Shown: positions 36,951-45,413 of the stretch, one piece after another
How positions within the stretch are numbered: the first letter of the stretch is position 1
How the letters are laid out: every line of letters starts with the position of its first letter
Assembly (NCBI GenBank): GCA_947499125.1
Contig: CANMMP010000003.1
Coordinates: 62,001-126,000, forward strand
DNA: 64,000 nucleotides
Direction: 5' to 3'
Origin: an uncultured Pontibacter sp.
Lineage (GTDB): Bacteria; Bacteroidota; Bacteroidia; Cytophagales; Hymenobacteraceae
The notes under the pieces: model-generated
What the model was told of the DNA's origin: nothing
Database searches by the model: none
Seen by the model: only the letters and a program-made list of their open reading frames with translations
Made by a program: the position numbers and the translations under genes

Positions 36951-37901
36951 CTATGGTTGCTCCTGAAGTATTACTTTTACGCGCTGAGGAGTTAATCTTA
37001 CATTCCGTACGCCAACCGGTTTCTGTATCAGTTCGGGAGTTATAGTTGAGTCCTGGGGGTTAAAATTGGCATAGTTAAGTATAGCCTTAAACGATTCGCG
37101 ATTCAGCAAGGCGGCCGAATCTTCGAATAACTGGTACTGCACTTTTATTGATGCAGGCCTTAACAATACAATATTACCAGCCGGCACGTTTACCATTTCC
37201 GGCATTAACTGCCGTTCTTCCTGCACCAGGTTCTTAACCGGTATGGTTACCTCAGTCTCGTTTATATTAGCTGTTACAAGCTCCTGCTCTTCTGTTTTTA
37301 CTGTTATCGGCACTTCTATAGTTGATGTTACCGATAAGTCAGCGGAGGGTAGTTTTACGATGAATGGGTTGGAGTATTTTCTTAGTATACTTAATGGCCC
37401 TGTAAAAGTAACCGAGTCAGGGTCCAGTTTAACCGGCCCGGCTACCTCAAAACCAGCAGCAGTTAATTTCTGTCTCTGGTCAAGGGCAAGCGAAAAGGTT
37501 CGGTTCACTTTCTCATCAAAAAAGAAGGAGAGCGTATCGGTAACTACAAAATTGAGCTGCAGGCCATCCATGGCATTCACTAAAGCAGGGCGCAATGCCG
37601 AACCTAGTAAATAGCTATTCCGGGGCATGTTACGGATATAGATCTCAGCGGGGCTTACTTCGAGGCGAAGTGTTTTGCGCAATAATTTCCAGCCTTTTGC
37701 AGTCACGTTTACCATCACTTCTTCGGGCAATGGTTTTAGCGGCACCAGTTGTTCGCTGTTGTATACAAACCTTATCGGGTAAGTGGTTTGCGTAGAGTAG
37801 CTTTTGTTTAATGCATTAAGCAGCCAGAATGTAGAAGCCGCCACAAAACAAAGCAGCACTATTCGCCAGTACTGCTTTGTCTGTGGCTTAAATGGCTTCA
37901 T
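36951..37901 (-). CDS. YbbR-domain membrane-anchored protein
   Basis: About 316 aa from the ATG at 37901. A TTG at 37940 would add 13 residues, but MKPFKPQTKQYWR followed by the hydrophobic VLLCFVAASTFWLL is the typical start of a membrane anchor. The remainder is extracytoplasmic, with YbbR-like beta repeats (FSLALDQRQKLTAAGFEV, VTFTGPLSILRKY, PVKNLVQEE). In firmicutes YbbR (CdaR) regulates a diadenylate cyclase; whether that applies here cannot be told, and no cyclase is adjacent. It lies in the conserved yajC-ybbR-coaE order. Confidence 0.8.
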   Translation of the reverse strand: MKPFKPQTKQYWRIVLLCFVAASTFWLLNALNKSYSTQTTYPIRFVYNSEQLVPLKPLPEEVMVNVTAKGWKLLRKTLRLEVSPAEIYIRNMPRNSYLLGSALRPALVNAMDGLQLNFVVTDTLSFFFDEKVNRTFSLALDQRQKLTAAGFEVAGPVKLDPDSVTFTGPLSILRKYSNPFIVKLPSADLSVTSTIEVPITVKTEEQELVTANINETEVTIPVKNLVQEERQLMPEMVNVPAGNIVLLRPASIKVQYQLFEDSAALLNRESFKAILNYANFNPQDSTITPELIQKPVGVRNVRLTPQRVKVILQEQP

Positions 37902-37947
37902 AAACCATTCTAAAATATTTCTGGCTGGCTCAGTCGGCAATGGGCTG

Positions 37948-38265
37948 TTAGCTGTTTGGTTGTGGGTTTAGCTTTGCTGTAGCTTCCATCGAGATAGACG
38001 ACTTCTCAAAAGTCAGACGTATTCCTTTGTCAACTTCAATTACAACGGTGTCATCGTCCAGGCTTACCAGCCTGCCATGTAAGCCACCAATTGTAACTAC
38101 AGCCATTCCTTTTGCCAGTTCTTCACGAAACCTTTTCTGGTCCTTCGCCTTTTTCTGCTGCGGACGGATCATGAAAAAATAAAATACAAGGATGATGGCA
38201 CCGAACATCAGTAACTGAGGCATTAAACCTCCGTCCTGGCCGGTCTGTAATAGTAGGGTTTGCAT
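37948..38265 (-). CDS. yajC: preprotein translocase subunit YajC
   Basis: 105-aa accessory subunit of the SecDF-YajC holotranslocase. One N-terminal helix (LLMFGAIILVFYFFMIRPQQKK) carries the family hallmark FxxRPQQKK, then the soluble domain VVTIGGLHGRLVSLDDDTVVIEVDKG (written as the region about 55-80). It follows the DUF1573 gene by 20 nt in the same operon. Confidence 0.95.
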   Translation of the reverse strand: MQTLLLQTGQDGGLMPQLLMFGAIILVFYFFMIRPQQKKAKDQKRFREELAKGMAVVTIGGLHGRLVSLDDDTVVIEVDKGIRLTFEKSSISMEATAKLNPQPNS

Positions 38266-38285
38266 AATGTGTTATAAGGGTCGAA

Positions 38286-38840
38286 TTAGTTTCTTCTTAC
38301 AGGGCCTTCAGGACCGGCTGTAGGTATAGCACTGGCTTCAACTTCACCTTTCATTGATACACGAACAATGTTTGGATCGGTGTTGGCGCGGATAGTTACC
38401 ACTGGCGCCTGCTGGCCATACTTGCCTGTGCTGTTAAACTCTACTTTAATTTCACCTGTCTGGCCTGGTGCTACCGGCTGTCTTGTCCATTCCGGTACAG
38501 TACAACCACACGATGCCGAAGCATTCTCGATAACAAGCGGCTCTTTACCTGTGTTGGTAAACTTAAAAGTATGGTTTACTACTTCGCCCTGCTTTATTTT
38601 TCCGAAATCATGTTCTGTTTCGGTAAAAGTCATAACCGGTGCGTTGCTGTTGGTAGCAGCCGTTGTAGTAACTGTCGGTTCTGCCGATGCAACGTTCGGG
38701 TTTTCAACCACAGCTGCTTCGGTGTTGGTAGTAACAACAGCTGCTTCAGTAGTTTCTGCGTCTGTTGTGTTGTTCTGGTCGCAGCTGGTAGCCATCAGGG
38801 CTACTGCCGCAGCAAATGATAATATAAGATTCTTTTTCAT
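38286..38840 (-). CDS. DUF1573 lipoprotein
   Basis: 184 aa. Lipobox LMATSC puts the acylated cysteine at residue 20. A Thr/Ala-rich linker (about 25-68) precedes a DUF1573 Ig-like domain (TEHDFGKIKQGEVVNHTFKF, NASASCGCTVPEW, QTGEIKVEFNSTGK). The family is widespread in Bacteroidota envelopes; the molecular role is unknown. It sits between idh and yajC in the operon. Confidence 0.88.
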   Translation of the reverse strand: MKKNLILSFAAAVALMATSCDQNNTTDAETTEAAVVTTNTEAAVVENPNVASAEPTVTTTAATNSNAPVMTFTETEHDFGKIKQGEVVNHTFKFTNTGKEPLVIENASASCGCTVPEWTRQPVAPGQTGEIKVEFNSTGKYGQQAPVVTIRANTDPNIVRVSMKGEVEASAIPTAGPEGPVRRN

Positions 38841-38866
38841 ACTATAAACAACGTAAAATCTGGTAA

Positions 38867-39865
38867 TTATAGTTTAGAAATAATGTTACGTGCAAATTCC
38901 ATAGTGTTTGCTTTACCACCAAGGTCGCCGGTGCATTCTTCTTTGTTAGCCAGCGTGGCTTCTAAAGCAGCTTCTATTCTATAAGCTTCATCTTTCAGTT
39001 CAAGGTGATGCAGCATCATAATTGCTGAGCGCAGCAGCGCTGTAGGGTTAGCTATACCTTTACCGGCAATATCCGGCGCTGAGCCGTGCACTGCTTCAAA
39101 TATAGCCATATCGTCGCCGATGTTAGCACCAGCTACAACACCAAGGCCACCTACTAAACCAGCACACAGGTCTGATAAAATATCACCAAACAGGTTTGTT
39201 GTTACAATAACGTCAAACTGCTCCGGTTTTACAACCAGCTGCATGCACATATTATCGATGATCTTGTCATCAGCCTCGATGCCCGGGTATTCTTTTGCGA
39301 TATCGTTGAACACACCCAGGAACAAGGCTCCTGCGCCTTTCAGTATATTAGCTTTATGTACTGCAGTTACTTTTTTGCAGCCATGCTTTTTAGCGTACTC
39401 AAATGCCGATCTTATAATTTTCTGGCAACCGGTGCGGGTAATGCGTGCTACCGAATCAGATATCTGCAGGCGCTCGTCAAACATCTCCAGGCCAGAGTAT
39501 AAGCCTTCGGTGTTCTCACGGAACAGCACCGAGTTCACGTTATCAAAACGGGTATCGATGCCTTTGGTAGTTTTGGCTGGGCGAACGTTCGAGTGCAGGT
39601 CAAATTTCTGACGCAAGTGCACGTTCACGCTTTTAAAACCTTTGCCAACCGGCGTCGTGATGGGGCCTTTAAGCGCTACTTTGTTTTTTTCAAGAGAAGC
39701 GATCAGGGTTTGCGGGATCAGCTCTCCGATAGAATCGAATGTAGTTTGTCCGGCATTTTCTTCTTCCCACTTAACGGGAACATTTGCCGCTTCAAAAATA
39801 GCTTTTACAGCTTCGGTTATTTCTGGTCCTATACCGTCGCCGGGTATCAGGGTAACTTGCTTCAT
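38867..39865 (-). CDS. isocitrate/isopropylmalate-family dehydrogenase (probably NAD+-isocitrate dehydrogenase)
   Basis: 332 aa. Oxidative decarboxylation of isocitrate to 2-oxoglutarate is most likely. Visible: nucleotide-site LIPGDGIGPEITEAV (6-20), the substrate loop SVNVHLRQKFDLHSNVRP, ENTEGLYSGLE, the catalytic Lys region TAVHKANILK, and the metal-binding aspartates in NLFGDILSDLCAGL. Serine in SxNxxLR favours isocitrate over 3-isopropylmalate, and no leu genes are nearby. It is an odd guest inside the nusB-coaE gene string, 3 nt after ytxH. Confidence 0.85.
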   Translation of the reverse strand: MKQVTLIPGDGIGPEITEAVKAIFEAANVPVKWEEENAGQTTFDSIGELIPQTLIASLEKNKVALKGPITTPVGKGFKSVNVHLRQKFDLHSNVRPAKTTKGIDTRFDNVNSVLFRENTEGLYSGLEMFDERLQISDSVARITRTGCQKIIRSAFEYAKKHGCKKVTAVHKANILKGAGALFLGVFNDIAKEYPGIEADDKIIDNMCMQLVVKPEQFDVIVTTNLFGDILSDLCAGLVGGLGVVAGANIGDDMAIFEAVHGSAPDIAGKGIANPTALLRSAIMMLHHLELKDEAYRIEAALEATLANKEECTGDLGGKANTMEFARNIISKL

Positions 39866-39868
39866 GGT

Positions 39869-40174
39869 TTATATTTCTTTCCGGCTATTAATTTCGTTTA
39901 TAAGTGAGTCCACATCGCCCAGTAGTTTTTCGGCTTTGCTTTTGGCATCATCAATTACGCGTTGTCCTTCCGACTTGGCACTTGTTGGCAGGCTTTCGCC
40001 TTTGGTCACCAACTGGTCCAGCAGGTCGTTCAGGGTGTCACGATATTTTTCGAGGCGGTAGCTAAGCCAGCTGCGAGTTTCCTGGCCCTTTTCAGGAGCG
40101 AACAAAATGCCCGCTGCTGCACCTACTGCGGCGCCGGATACAAAAGCCAGTAAGGCGGTTGTTTTCTTACCCAT
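39869..40174 (-). CDS. YtxH-domain protein
   Basis: 101 aa. N-terminal glycine/alanine-rich helix (LLAFVSGAAVGAAAGILFAPEKGQ) with the YtxH hallmark LFAPxKG, then an amphipathic coiled region. YtxH proteins are small membrane-associated general-stress proteins of unknown mechanism. It ends three bases before idh starts. Confidence 0.85.
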   Translation of the reverse strand: MGKKTTALLAFVSGAAVGAAAGILFAPEKGQETRSWLSYRLEKYRDTLNDLLDQLVTKGESLPTSAKSEGQRVIDDAKSKAEKLLGDVDSLINEINSRKEI

Positions 40175-40249
40175 AGTTATGTTAATATATCGGATTCGTT
40201 AATTTTTTACTTTCTTACGGTTATTCCGGTGTTATAGTCAGGGTTGCCC

Positions 40250-41431
40250 CTATTTGTTGTCTATAAGCCCTCGTCCCGATTTACGTATCACACCTTTATT
40301 TACCAGGTCCTGTGCCATTTTATCCAGCACGCCATTTATAAACTGCTTGCTTTTAGGTGTGCTGTATAGTTTGGATATTTCGATATACTCGTTGATGGTA
40401 ACTTTTACAGGTATGCTACGGAAAATTTGCATTTCGCTAAGTGCCATCTTCAGAATAATTTTATCCAGCAGGGCCACGCGCTCTACATCCCAGTTCTGAA
40501 CGCTTTCGGCAATCATGGTCTCATACTTCTCGTCGTCCTGCAGGGTTTGCTCATAAAGCGTTTCAAAAAAGGCTTTATCGTCTTCCCAGTTCGGCGACAG
40601 GTCGAGCAGTACTACGTCTTCGGCGTTGCCTTCGGCTTCTTCCCCAAACATTTTCAGGGTTTTGTTTACCAGGCTTTTAACAATGGCTTTGTTTTCGGCC
40701 CAGTTCAGGTCCTGCTCTTCAAACAAAGATTGTAAAGTTTTTTCTTTAAAGATAATGTTTTTATAAATATGTTTCACCAGCTCAAAGTCGTCTGTAAGCG
40801 ACGGAGCGGGGTTTTGCAGGTAGGCCAGAAAGGCTTCATCCTGCTTGATTACATTTTTATAAACCTGTCTTATCTCGCTTACATCAGAACCCCAGCTAAT
40901 GTTACGGCGGATGATGTGCTGCTGGTAAGATTTGTTGTTGAGTATGCGCTGTACCAGTTGGTTGCGCAGGAATTGCTTTGTATCAGGGCCTTTGGACTCG
41001 GTGAAACGGTTGCTACGCTTCTGCTCCTCTTCCTCTATCAGGTCGGTTATCACGTTCAGCAACTGCAGATTGGCCAGATAATGGTCGTAGATACGTTCTA
41101 CGGCGCTCAGCATCTGGTTCTGGTAATAGCGCAGGTCTTTGCGGCTTTGGTTCTGGTAGCTTACTATGGCCCTGTTCACCGCATCCACTATTTCTTTTTC
41201 GTTGTCTTCCACATCGAAATGGTGCTTTTCGTACCATTCTTTAAAAAGCAATGTCGCTATCTGCTTGCGGCCTTCCAGCAGCTTTCTGTCCTGAACCTCC
41301 ATGGTGTTAAGGTCCGGAGCAAAGTCGTCTGCTATCTGGTCCAGGGCCAGCAAATAATCAGAACCTTCGGCCTGCATGTATGCATAGATCGCCTGCATGG
41401 CTTTTATTCGTAGTGTTCTGCGGTTAAGCAT
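40250..41431 (-). CDS. nusB: transcription antitermination factor NusB (long form)
   Basis: 393 aa. The NusB fold is at the C-terminus, about 260-385 (WDVERVALLDKIILKMALSE, IPVKVTINEYIEISKLYS, KQFINGVLDKM). It joins NusE and boxA RNA in antitermination of rRNA operons. The N-terminal start RRTLRIKAMQAIYAYMQAEGSD is also NusB-like. Typical NusB is 140-160 aa; a long insert of helices (about 30-260) is usual for this phylum. First gene of the operon running to coaE. Confidence 0.9.
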   Translation of the reverse strand: MLNRRTLRIKAMQAIYAYMQAEGSDYLLALDQIADDFAPDLNTMEVQDRKLLEGRKQIATLLFKEWYEKHHFDVEDNEKEIVDAVNRAIVSYQNQSRKDLRYYQNQMLSAVERIYDHYLANLQLLNVITDLIEEEEQKRSNRFTESKGPDTKQFLRNQLVQRILNNKSYQQHIIRRNISWGSDVSEIRQVYKNVIKQDEAFLAYLQNPAPSLTDDFELVKHIYKNIIFKEKTLQSLFEEQDLNWAENKAIVKSLVNKTLKMFGEEAEGNAEDVVLLDLSPNWEDDKAFFETLYEQTLQDDEKYETMIAESVQNWDVERVALLDKIILKMALSEMQIFRSIPVKVTINEYIEISKLYSTPKSKQFINGVLDKMAQDLVNKGVIRKSGRGLIDNK

Positions 41432-41621
41432 AAATTATAGTATAAAGAACGTTTTTGTTATTATAAAATCTTACTGACTGTGCGCCTGGCGCTGCTTGTA
41501 AGTATACGCAAACTGCAAAGCAGTAAACCTATATCACAATTTGGTAGTGGTACGTGTTTAAAACAAAAGTGCCACAATTTCTGCAGCACTTTTGTTCATT
41601 TATACTTCTATAAGCAACAGC

Positions 41622-42725
41622 TTAGTATCTTGATTTGATCTTGCTGATGCTATTGATACGCTTTTCAGCCATTTTCATAGCGGCCTGCTGCGTATGTATG
41701 CCTTCTTTCTCAGCCAGGTCGAAGATATCTAAAGTATAACCATAGATACGCTCGGTCTGGGCGTAAGCGCTTTCGCGGTTGTAGCCCTGCAGCTCAGAGT
41801 ATACGTTAATCAAACCACCTGCATTTATCAGGAAGTCTGGTGCGTAAAGGATGCCTTTTTTAATAAGAGCCGGGCCATGAATGTTTTCGTCGCGCAGCTG
41901 GTTGTTAGCCGAACCTGCGATGATCTGGCACTTTAAACGCTCGATAGTATCGTCGTTTACAGTAGCACCAAGAGCACACGGCGCATAAATATCTACATCA
42001 AGGTCGTAGATATCATCCATGCCTACCACTTTAGCGCCATACTTGTTAGAGATCTCGCGAAGACGGTCTTCATAGATATCTGTGATATACACTTCAGCAT
42101 TTTCTTTGGCAAGCAGCTCTACCAGGTAACCACCTACGTGGCCAACACCCTGTACAGATATTTTTCTGCCTTCCAGCGAATCAGAGCCATATGCTCTTTT
42201 AGCAGCCGCTTTCATACCCATGTAAGTACCGTAAGCAGTTACAGGAGACGGGTCGCCGCTACCACCCATAGCTTCAGGCAAACCAGCTACATGATCTGTT
42301 TCCATTTTAATGTACTCCATATCTTTTGTAGTAGTTCCTACGTCTTCAGCGGTAATGTAAGCACCGTTCAGGTTCTTCACGAAACGGCCGTAACGGCGCA
42401 TTAACGCTTCAGATTTATCTTTTTTGGCATCGCCGATAATTACTGCTTTACCACCACCCAGGTTAAGGCCAGAGATAGCAGCTTTATACGTCATACCTCT
42501 TGACAGGCGCAGCACATCGTTCAGCGCTTCTGCATCCGAAGCGTACGTCCACATGCGTGTTCCGCCCAGTGCAGGGCCCAATACAGTGTTGTGGATACCG
42601 ATGATAGCCTTCAGACCTGTGTCGTGGTCATGACAGAAAACAACTTTCTCGTGATTGTATTCTGAAATCTGACCGAAGATAGATGATGTATCCTTCTTCA
42701 GTTCTACTTCTTTAATTTCGACCAT
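41622..42725 (-). CDS. leucine dehydrogenase (Glu/Leu/Phe/Val dehydrogenase family)
   Basis: 367 aa, the length of leucine dehydrogenases. Reversible NAD-dependent deamination of branched-chain amino acids. Substrate domain: GPALGGTRMWTYASDAEAL with catalytic-lysine segments MTYKAAISGLNLGGGKAVI; Rossmann segment GVGHVGGYLVELLAKENAEV; late motif IIAGSANNQL. The branched-chain assignment rests on length and the GLNLGGGKAVI motif. It has its own strong promoter. Confidence 0.88.
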   Translation of the reverse strand: MVEIKEVELKKDTSSIFGQISEYNHEKVVFCHDHDTGLKAIIGIHNTVLGPALGGTRMWTYASDAEALNDVLRLSRGMTYKAAISGLNLGGGKAVIIGDAKKDKSEALMRRYGRFVKNLNGAYITAEDVGTTTKDMEYIKMETDHVAGLPEAMGGSGDPSPVTAYGTYMGMKAAAKRAYGSDSLEGRKISVQGVGHVGGYLVELLAKENAEVYITDIYEDRLREISNKYGAKVVGMDDIYDLDVDIYAPCALGATVNDDTIERLKCQIIAGSANNQLRDENIHGPALIKKGILYAPDFLINAGGLINVYSELQGYNRESAYAQTERIYGYTLDIFDLAEKEGIHTQQAAMKMAEKRINSISKIKSRY

Positions 42726-42795
42726 TTATGAAATTGGTTTAGTGTTATTCTATCTTTGTGCTGAAGAACGTAGTAATCCACTCCCTTTCGCGCTG

Positions 42796-42825
42796 CAAAA
42801 TTAATTCTTTTTTTGATTAATTCAA
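42796..42825 (-). promoter_or_regulatory. canonical promoter of the leucine dehydrogenase gene
   Basis: On the minus strand TTG (42825-42823), 19 nt, TAATTTTG (42803-42796): an exact fit to the Bacteroidota sigma-ABfr consensus. Transcription should start near 42789, leaving a leader of about 64 nt. Confidence 0.8.
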
Positions 42826-42876
42826 TTTGTACTTTAGAAGTCTTCGTAAAAGCGTTAAAGGCATTAATATCTTATT

Positions 42877-44661
42877 GTGAAATCGTTACGCTACCTAAAT
42901 AAATACCTGCTTAAGTATAAATACCGCCTTATGTGGGGTTTGGTGTTTATCGTTATATCTAACTTTTTCCAGATACTGCCCGCACAGGTAGTACGTTACG
43001 CTTTCGACCTGATAAAGGAAGGTATTAACCTGCACAATTTATTTGAGGGCATGTCGCAGCAAGACCTTGTGTATGACAGTTTTGCCCGAAGTATACTGGT
43101 GTATGGCGTGGTTATACTTGTTATGGCTTTACTGCGGGGCTTGTTCCTGTTTTTTGTGCGGCAAACTATAATCGTGATGAGCCGCCTGATAGAGAACGAC
43201 CTGAAGAACGAGATTTACGAGCATTACCAGAGCCTGCCGCTCAGCTTTTACCGCAAAAACAACACCGGCGACCTGATGTCGCGCATCTCGGAAGATGTGA
43301 GCCGCGTGCGCATGTACCTGGGCCCGGCTATTATGTATGGGCTAAACCTGGTGGTGCTATTCCTGATGGTGATCCCATATATGTTGTCGGTAAACGTGAA
43401 GCTTACACTTTATACTTTGATCCCGCTGCCGATACTGGCCATCAGCATTTATTATGTAAACAACATTATTGAGCGTAAGTCTGATGAGATACAAAAAAGC
43501 CTTTCAGGTATAACGACGTTTGTGCAGGAGGCTTTTTCGGGCATCAGGGTGCTAAAATCGTTTGTGCGCGAAGACGACTCGCATAATAACTTTACCACTG
43601 CCAGCAATACCTACAGGGAGAAGTCGCTGGACCTGAACTTTGTTAACTCGCTGTTTTTCCCGCTTATACTTTTCCTGGTGGGCCTGAGCACTATCATTAC
43701 CATCTACATTGGCGGCCAGGAAGTGATAAACGGAAGTATAACGACCGGTAACATTGCCGAATTTATTATTTACGTGAACATGCTGACCTGGCCGGTAACT
43801 TCCCTGGGCTGGACAGCCAGTTTGGTGCAACGTGCTGCTGCATCGCAGGCGCGCATCAACGAGTTCCTGCATACCAAAAACAATATTGTTTCCCGTGAAA
43901 ACATCCGCAAAGATATAAAAGGCGATATCCGCTTCGAGAATGTGGATTTCATTTACCCGGACACGAATATCCATGCGCTTAAAAATGTATCGTTCAGTAT
44001 AAACCACGGCGAGACACTGGCAGTAATTGGTAACACAGGCTCCGGTAAAAGCACGATCGCTACTTTGCTGCCCCGCATGTATGATGTTAGCAGTGGTCGT
44101 ATTTTTATAGATGGCGTTGATGTGCAGGATTATAACATCGAAAGCCTCCGTAGCCAGATAGGTTATGTGCCGCAGGATGTGTTCCTGTTCTCTGACTCTA
44201 TCCGGAATAACATTGGTTTTGGTTTGCCAAGTATAACCGAAGAACAAATGATACAGGCCGCCAAAGATGCTGACGTGTACGAGAACATCATGCGCTTCCC
44301 GGAGAAGTTCGACACGAAGTTAGGCGAGCGTGGCATTACCTTATCAGGCGGACAAAAGCAGCGTGTATCGATAGCCCGCGCGCTGGTGCGGGAGCCAAGT
44401 ATACTTATACTGGATGATTCGCTTTCGGCGGTGGATACTAAAACGGAAAATGCTATACTTAACAGCCTGCGCCGCATTATGAAGAACCGTACATCCATCA
44501 TTATTTCGCACAGGGTATCGTCGGTAAAATTAGCTGACAGAATTCTGGTGTTGGATGATGGCGCTATCGTACAACATGGTACGCACAACGAGCTGATCAA
44601 GCAAAAAGGATTGTATAGAGAACTATACGAACGCCAATTACAGACGGAAGAACTTAACTAA
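42877..44661 (+). CDS. ABC exporter half-transporter with degenerate Walker B (YheI/BmrC-like)
   Basis: 594 aa, GTG start at 42877. Six membrane helices (about 15-320) then the ATPase: Walker A GNTGSGKST (about 385), signature LSGGQKQRVSIARAL (about 490), Walker B ILILDDSLSAVD (about 510), H-loop SHR. The catalytic glutamate after Walker B is aspartate, as in the non-catalytic half of heterodimeric exporters (BmrC, TM287). The other half is probably the gene at 47792-49561. Substrate unknown; lipid or drug export is typical of the type. Confidence 0.9.
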   Translation: MKSLRYLNKYLLKYKYRLMWGLVFIVISNFFQILPAQVVRYAFDLIKEGINLHNLFEGMSQQDLVYDSFARSILVYGVVILVMALLRGLFLFFVRQTIIVMSRLIENDLKNEIYEHYQSLPLSFYRKNNTGDLMSRISEDVSRVRMYLGPAIMYGLNLVVLFLMVIPYMLSVNVKLTLYTLIPLPILAISIYYVNNIIERKSDEIQKSLSGITTFVQEAFSGIRVLKSFVREDDSHNNFTTASNTYREKSLDLNFVNSLFFPLILFLVGLSTIITIYIGGQEVINGSITTGNIAEFIIYVNMLTWPVTSLGWTASLVQRAAASQARINEFLHTKNNIVSRENIRKDIKGDIRFENVDFIYPDTNIHALKNVSFSINHGETLAVIGNTGSGKSTIATLLPRMYDVSSGRIFIDGVDVQDYNIESLRSQIGYVPQDVFLFSDSIRNNIGFGLPSITEEQMIQAAKDADVYENIMRFPEKFDTKLGERGITLSGGQKQRVSIARALVREPSILILDDSLSAVDTKTENAILNSLRRIMKNRTSIIISHRVSSVKLADRILVLDDGAIVQHGTHNELIKQKGLYRELYERQLQTEELN

Positions 44662-44922
44662 AAGTCTATAAGATCTGTGACCTGGCAGAATGTTTCGGGT
44701 TTACTCTATCCTGGCCTTTTGCTGAAATAACTCCGGTATCTGGGTGGTTTTCTGGTATACTATAGCTTGTTTTATTATGCTATAATTCGGCTGAAAATCC
44801 TAAATAAAATTATAGTTTAGATAGCTATAGCAATAAATAGATTGCCTTGCAGGAATTTTTTAGAGCATATTCTGTTATAGATACGTATAGGTTATTCTAC
44901 AAAACTATAAAACACTCTATAT

Positions 44923-45339
44923 ATGGCTATTGATTTACAGCAGATCGGCAAGAGATTCAGGTTTTACACGCACCTGAATGAGTTGGAAATGGACGACCTG
45001 AAAACCATGACAGGCAGCGACGAAGAAACGCTTAACCATATTTTAAATGGTAGCAATATTGTGCTGGATGAGTTGGTCGCTATTGTAAAACACTTCCCCG
45101 ACCTGAACCCGCAATGGCTTATTTATGGCGAAGGCAGCATGTTTAAACCTAAAGGCGAGAACGGCGAATGCCACGATACTCCTAAAAACTGCCTGAAAAA
45201 AGACAAAGCCGCTTACCTGCAGCAGATGAAGAATATGCTGGTAGAACTGGATGCCGCTGAAGTAGCAAAAGGTCACCATGCCGATGTAGATGCCCTGATG
45301 GCGAAACTAAATGAGCTCAAAGCTAAAGCAACTGAATAA
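44923..45339 (+). CDS. XRE-like helix-turn-helix protein
   Basis: 138 aa. The N-terminal third looks like a DNA-binding helix-turn-helix of the kind found in Bacteroidota repressors (IGKRFRFYTHLNELEMDDLK, then the hallmark FPDLNPQWLIYGEGSMF at about 63-80). The C-terminal half is helical and charged, probably for dimerization. It lies between the two ABC half-transporter genes, but no direct regulatory link can be shown. Confidence 0.65.
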   Translation: MAIDLQQIGKRFRFYTHLNELEMDDLKTMTGSDEETLNHILNGSNIVLDELVAIVKHFPDLNPQWLIYGEGSMFKPKGENGECHDTPKNCLKKDKAAYLQQMKNMLVELDAAEVAKGHHADVDALMAKLNELKAKATE

Positions 45340-45413
45340 GCTGTTGCTGCTAGCTCTTGGCCTGCTGCTTACTGCTGATACCGTTAAGAAAAAGCATAAC
45401 GGTAGATAACTTC

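Noticed and set aside
40769..41413. Plus-strand open frame of 214 codons
   Set aside because: Antisense shadow of nusB, with no domain.
43552..44247. Minus-strand open frame of 231 codons
   Set aside because: Antisense shadow of the ABC exporter gene; no recognisable domain and His/Tyr-rich composition.
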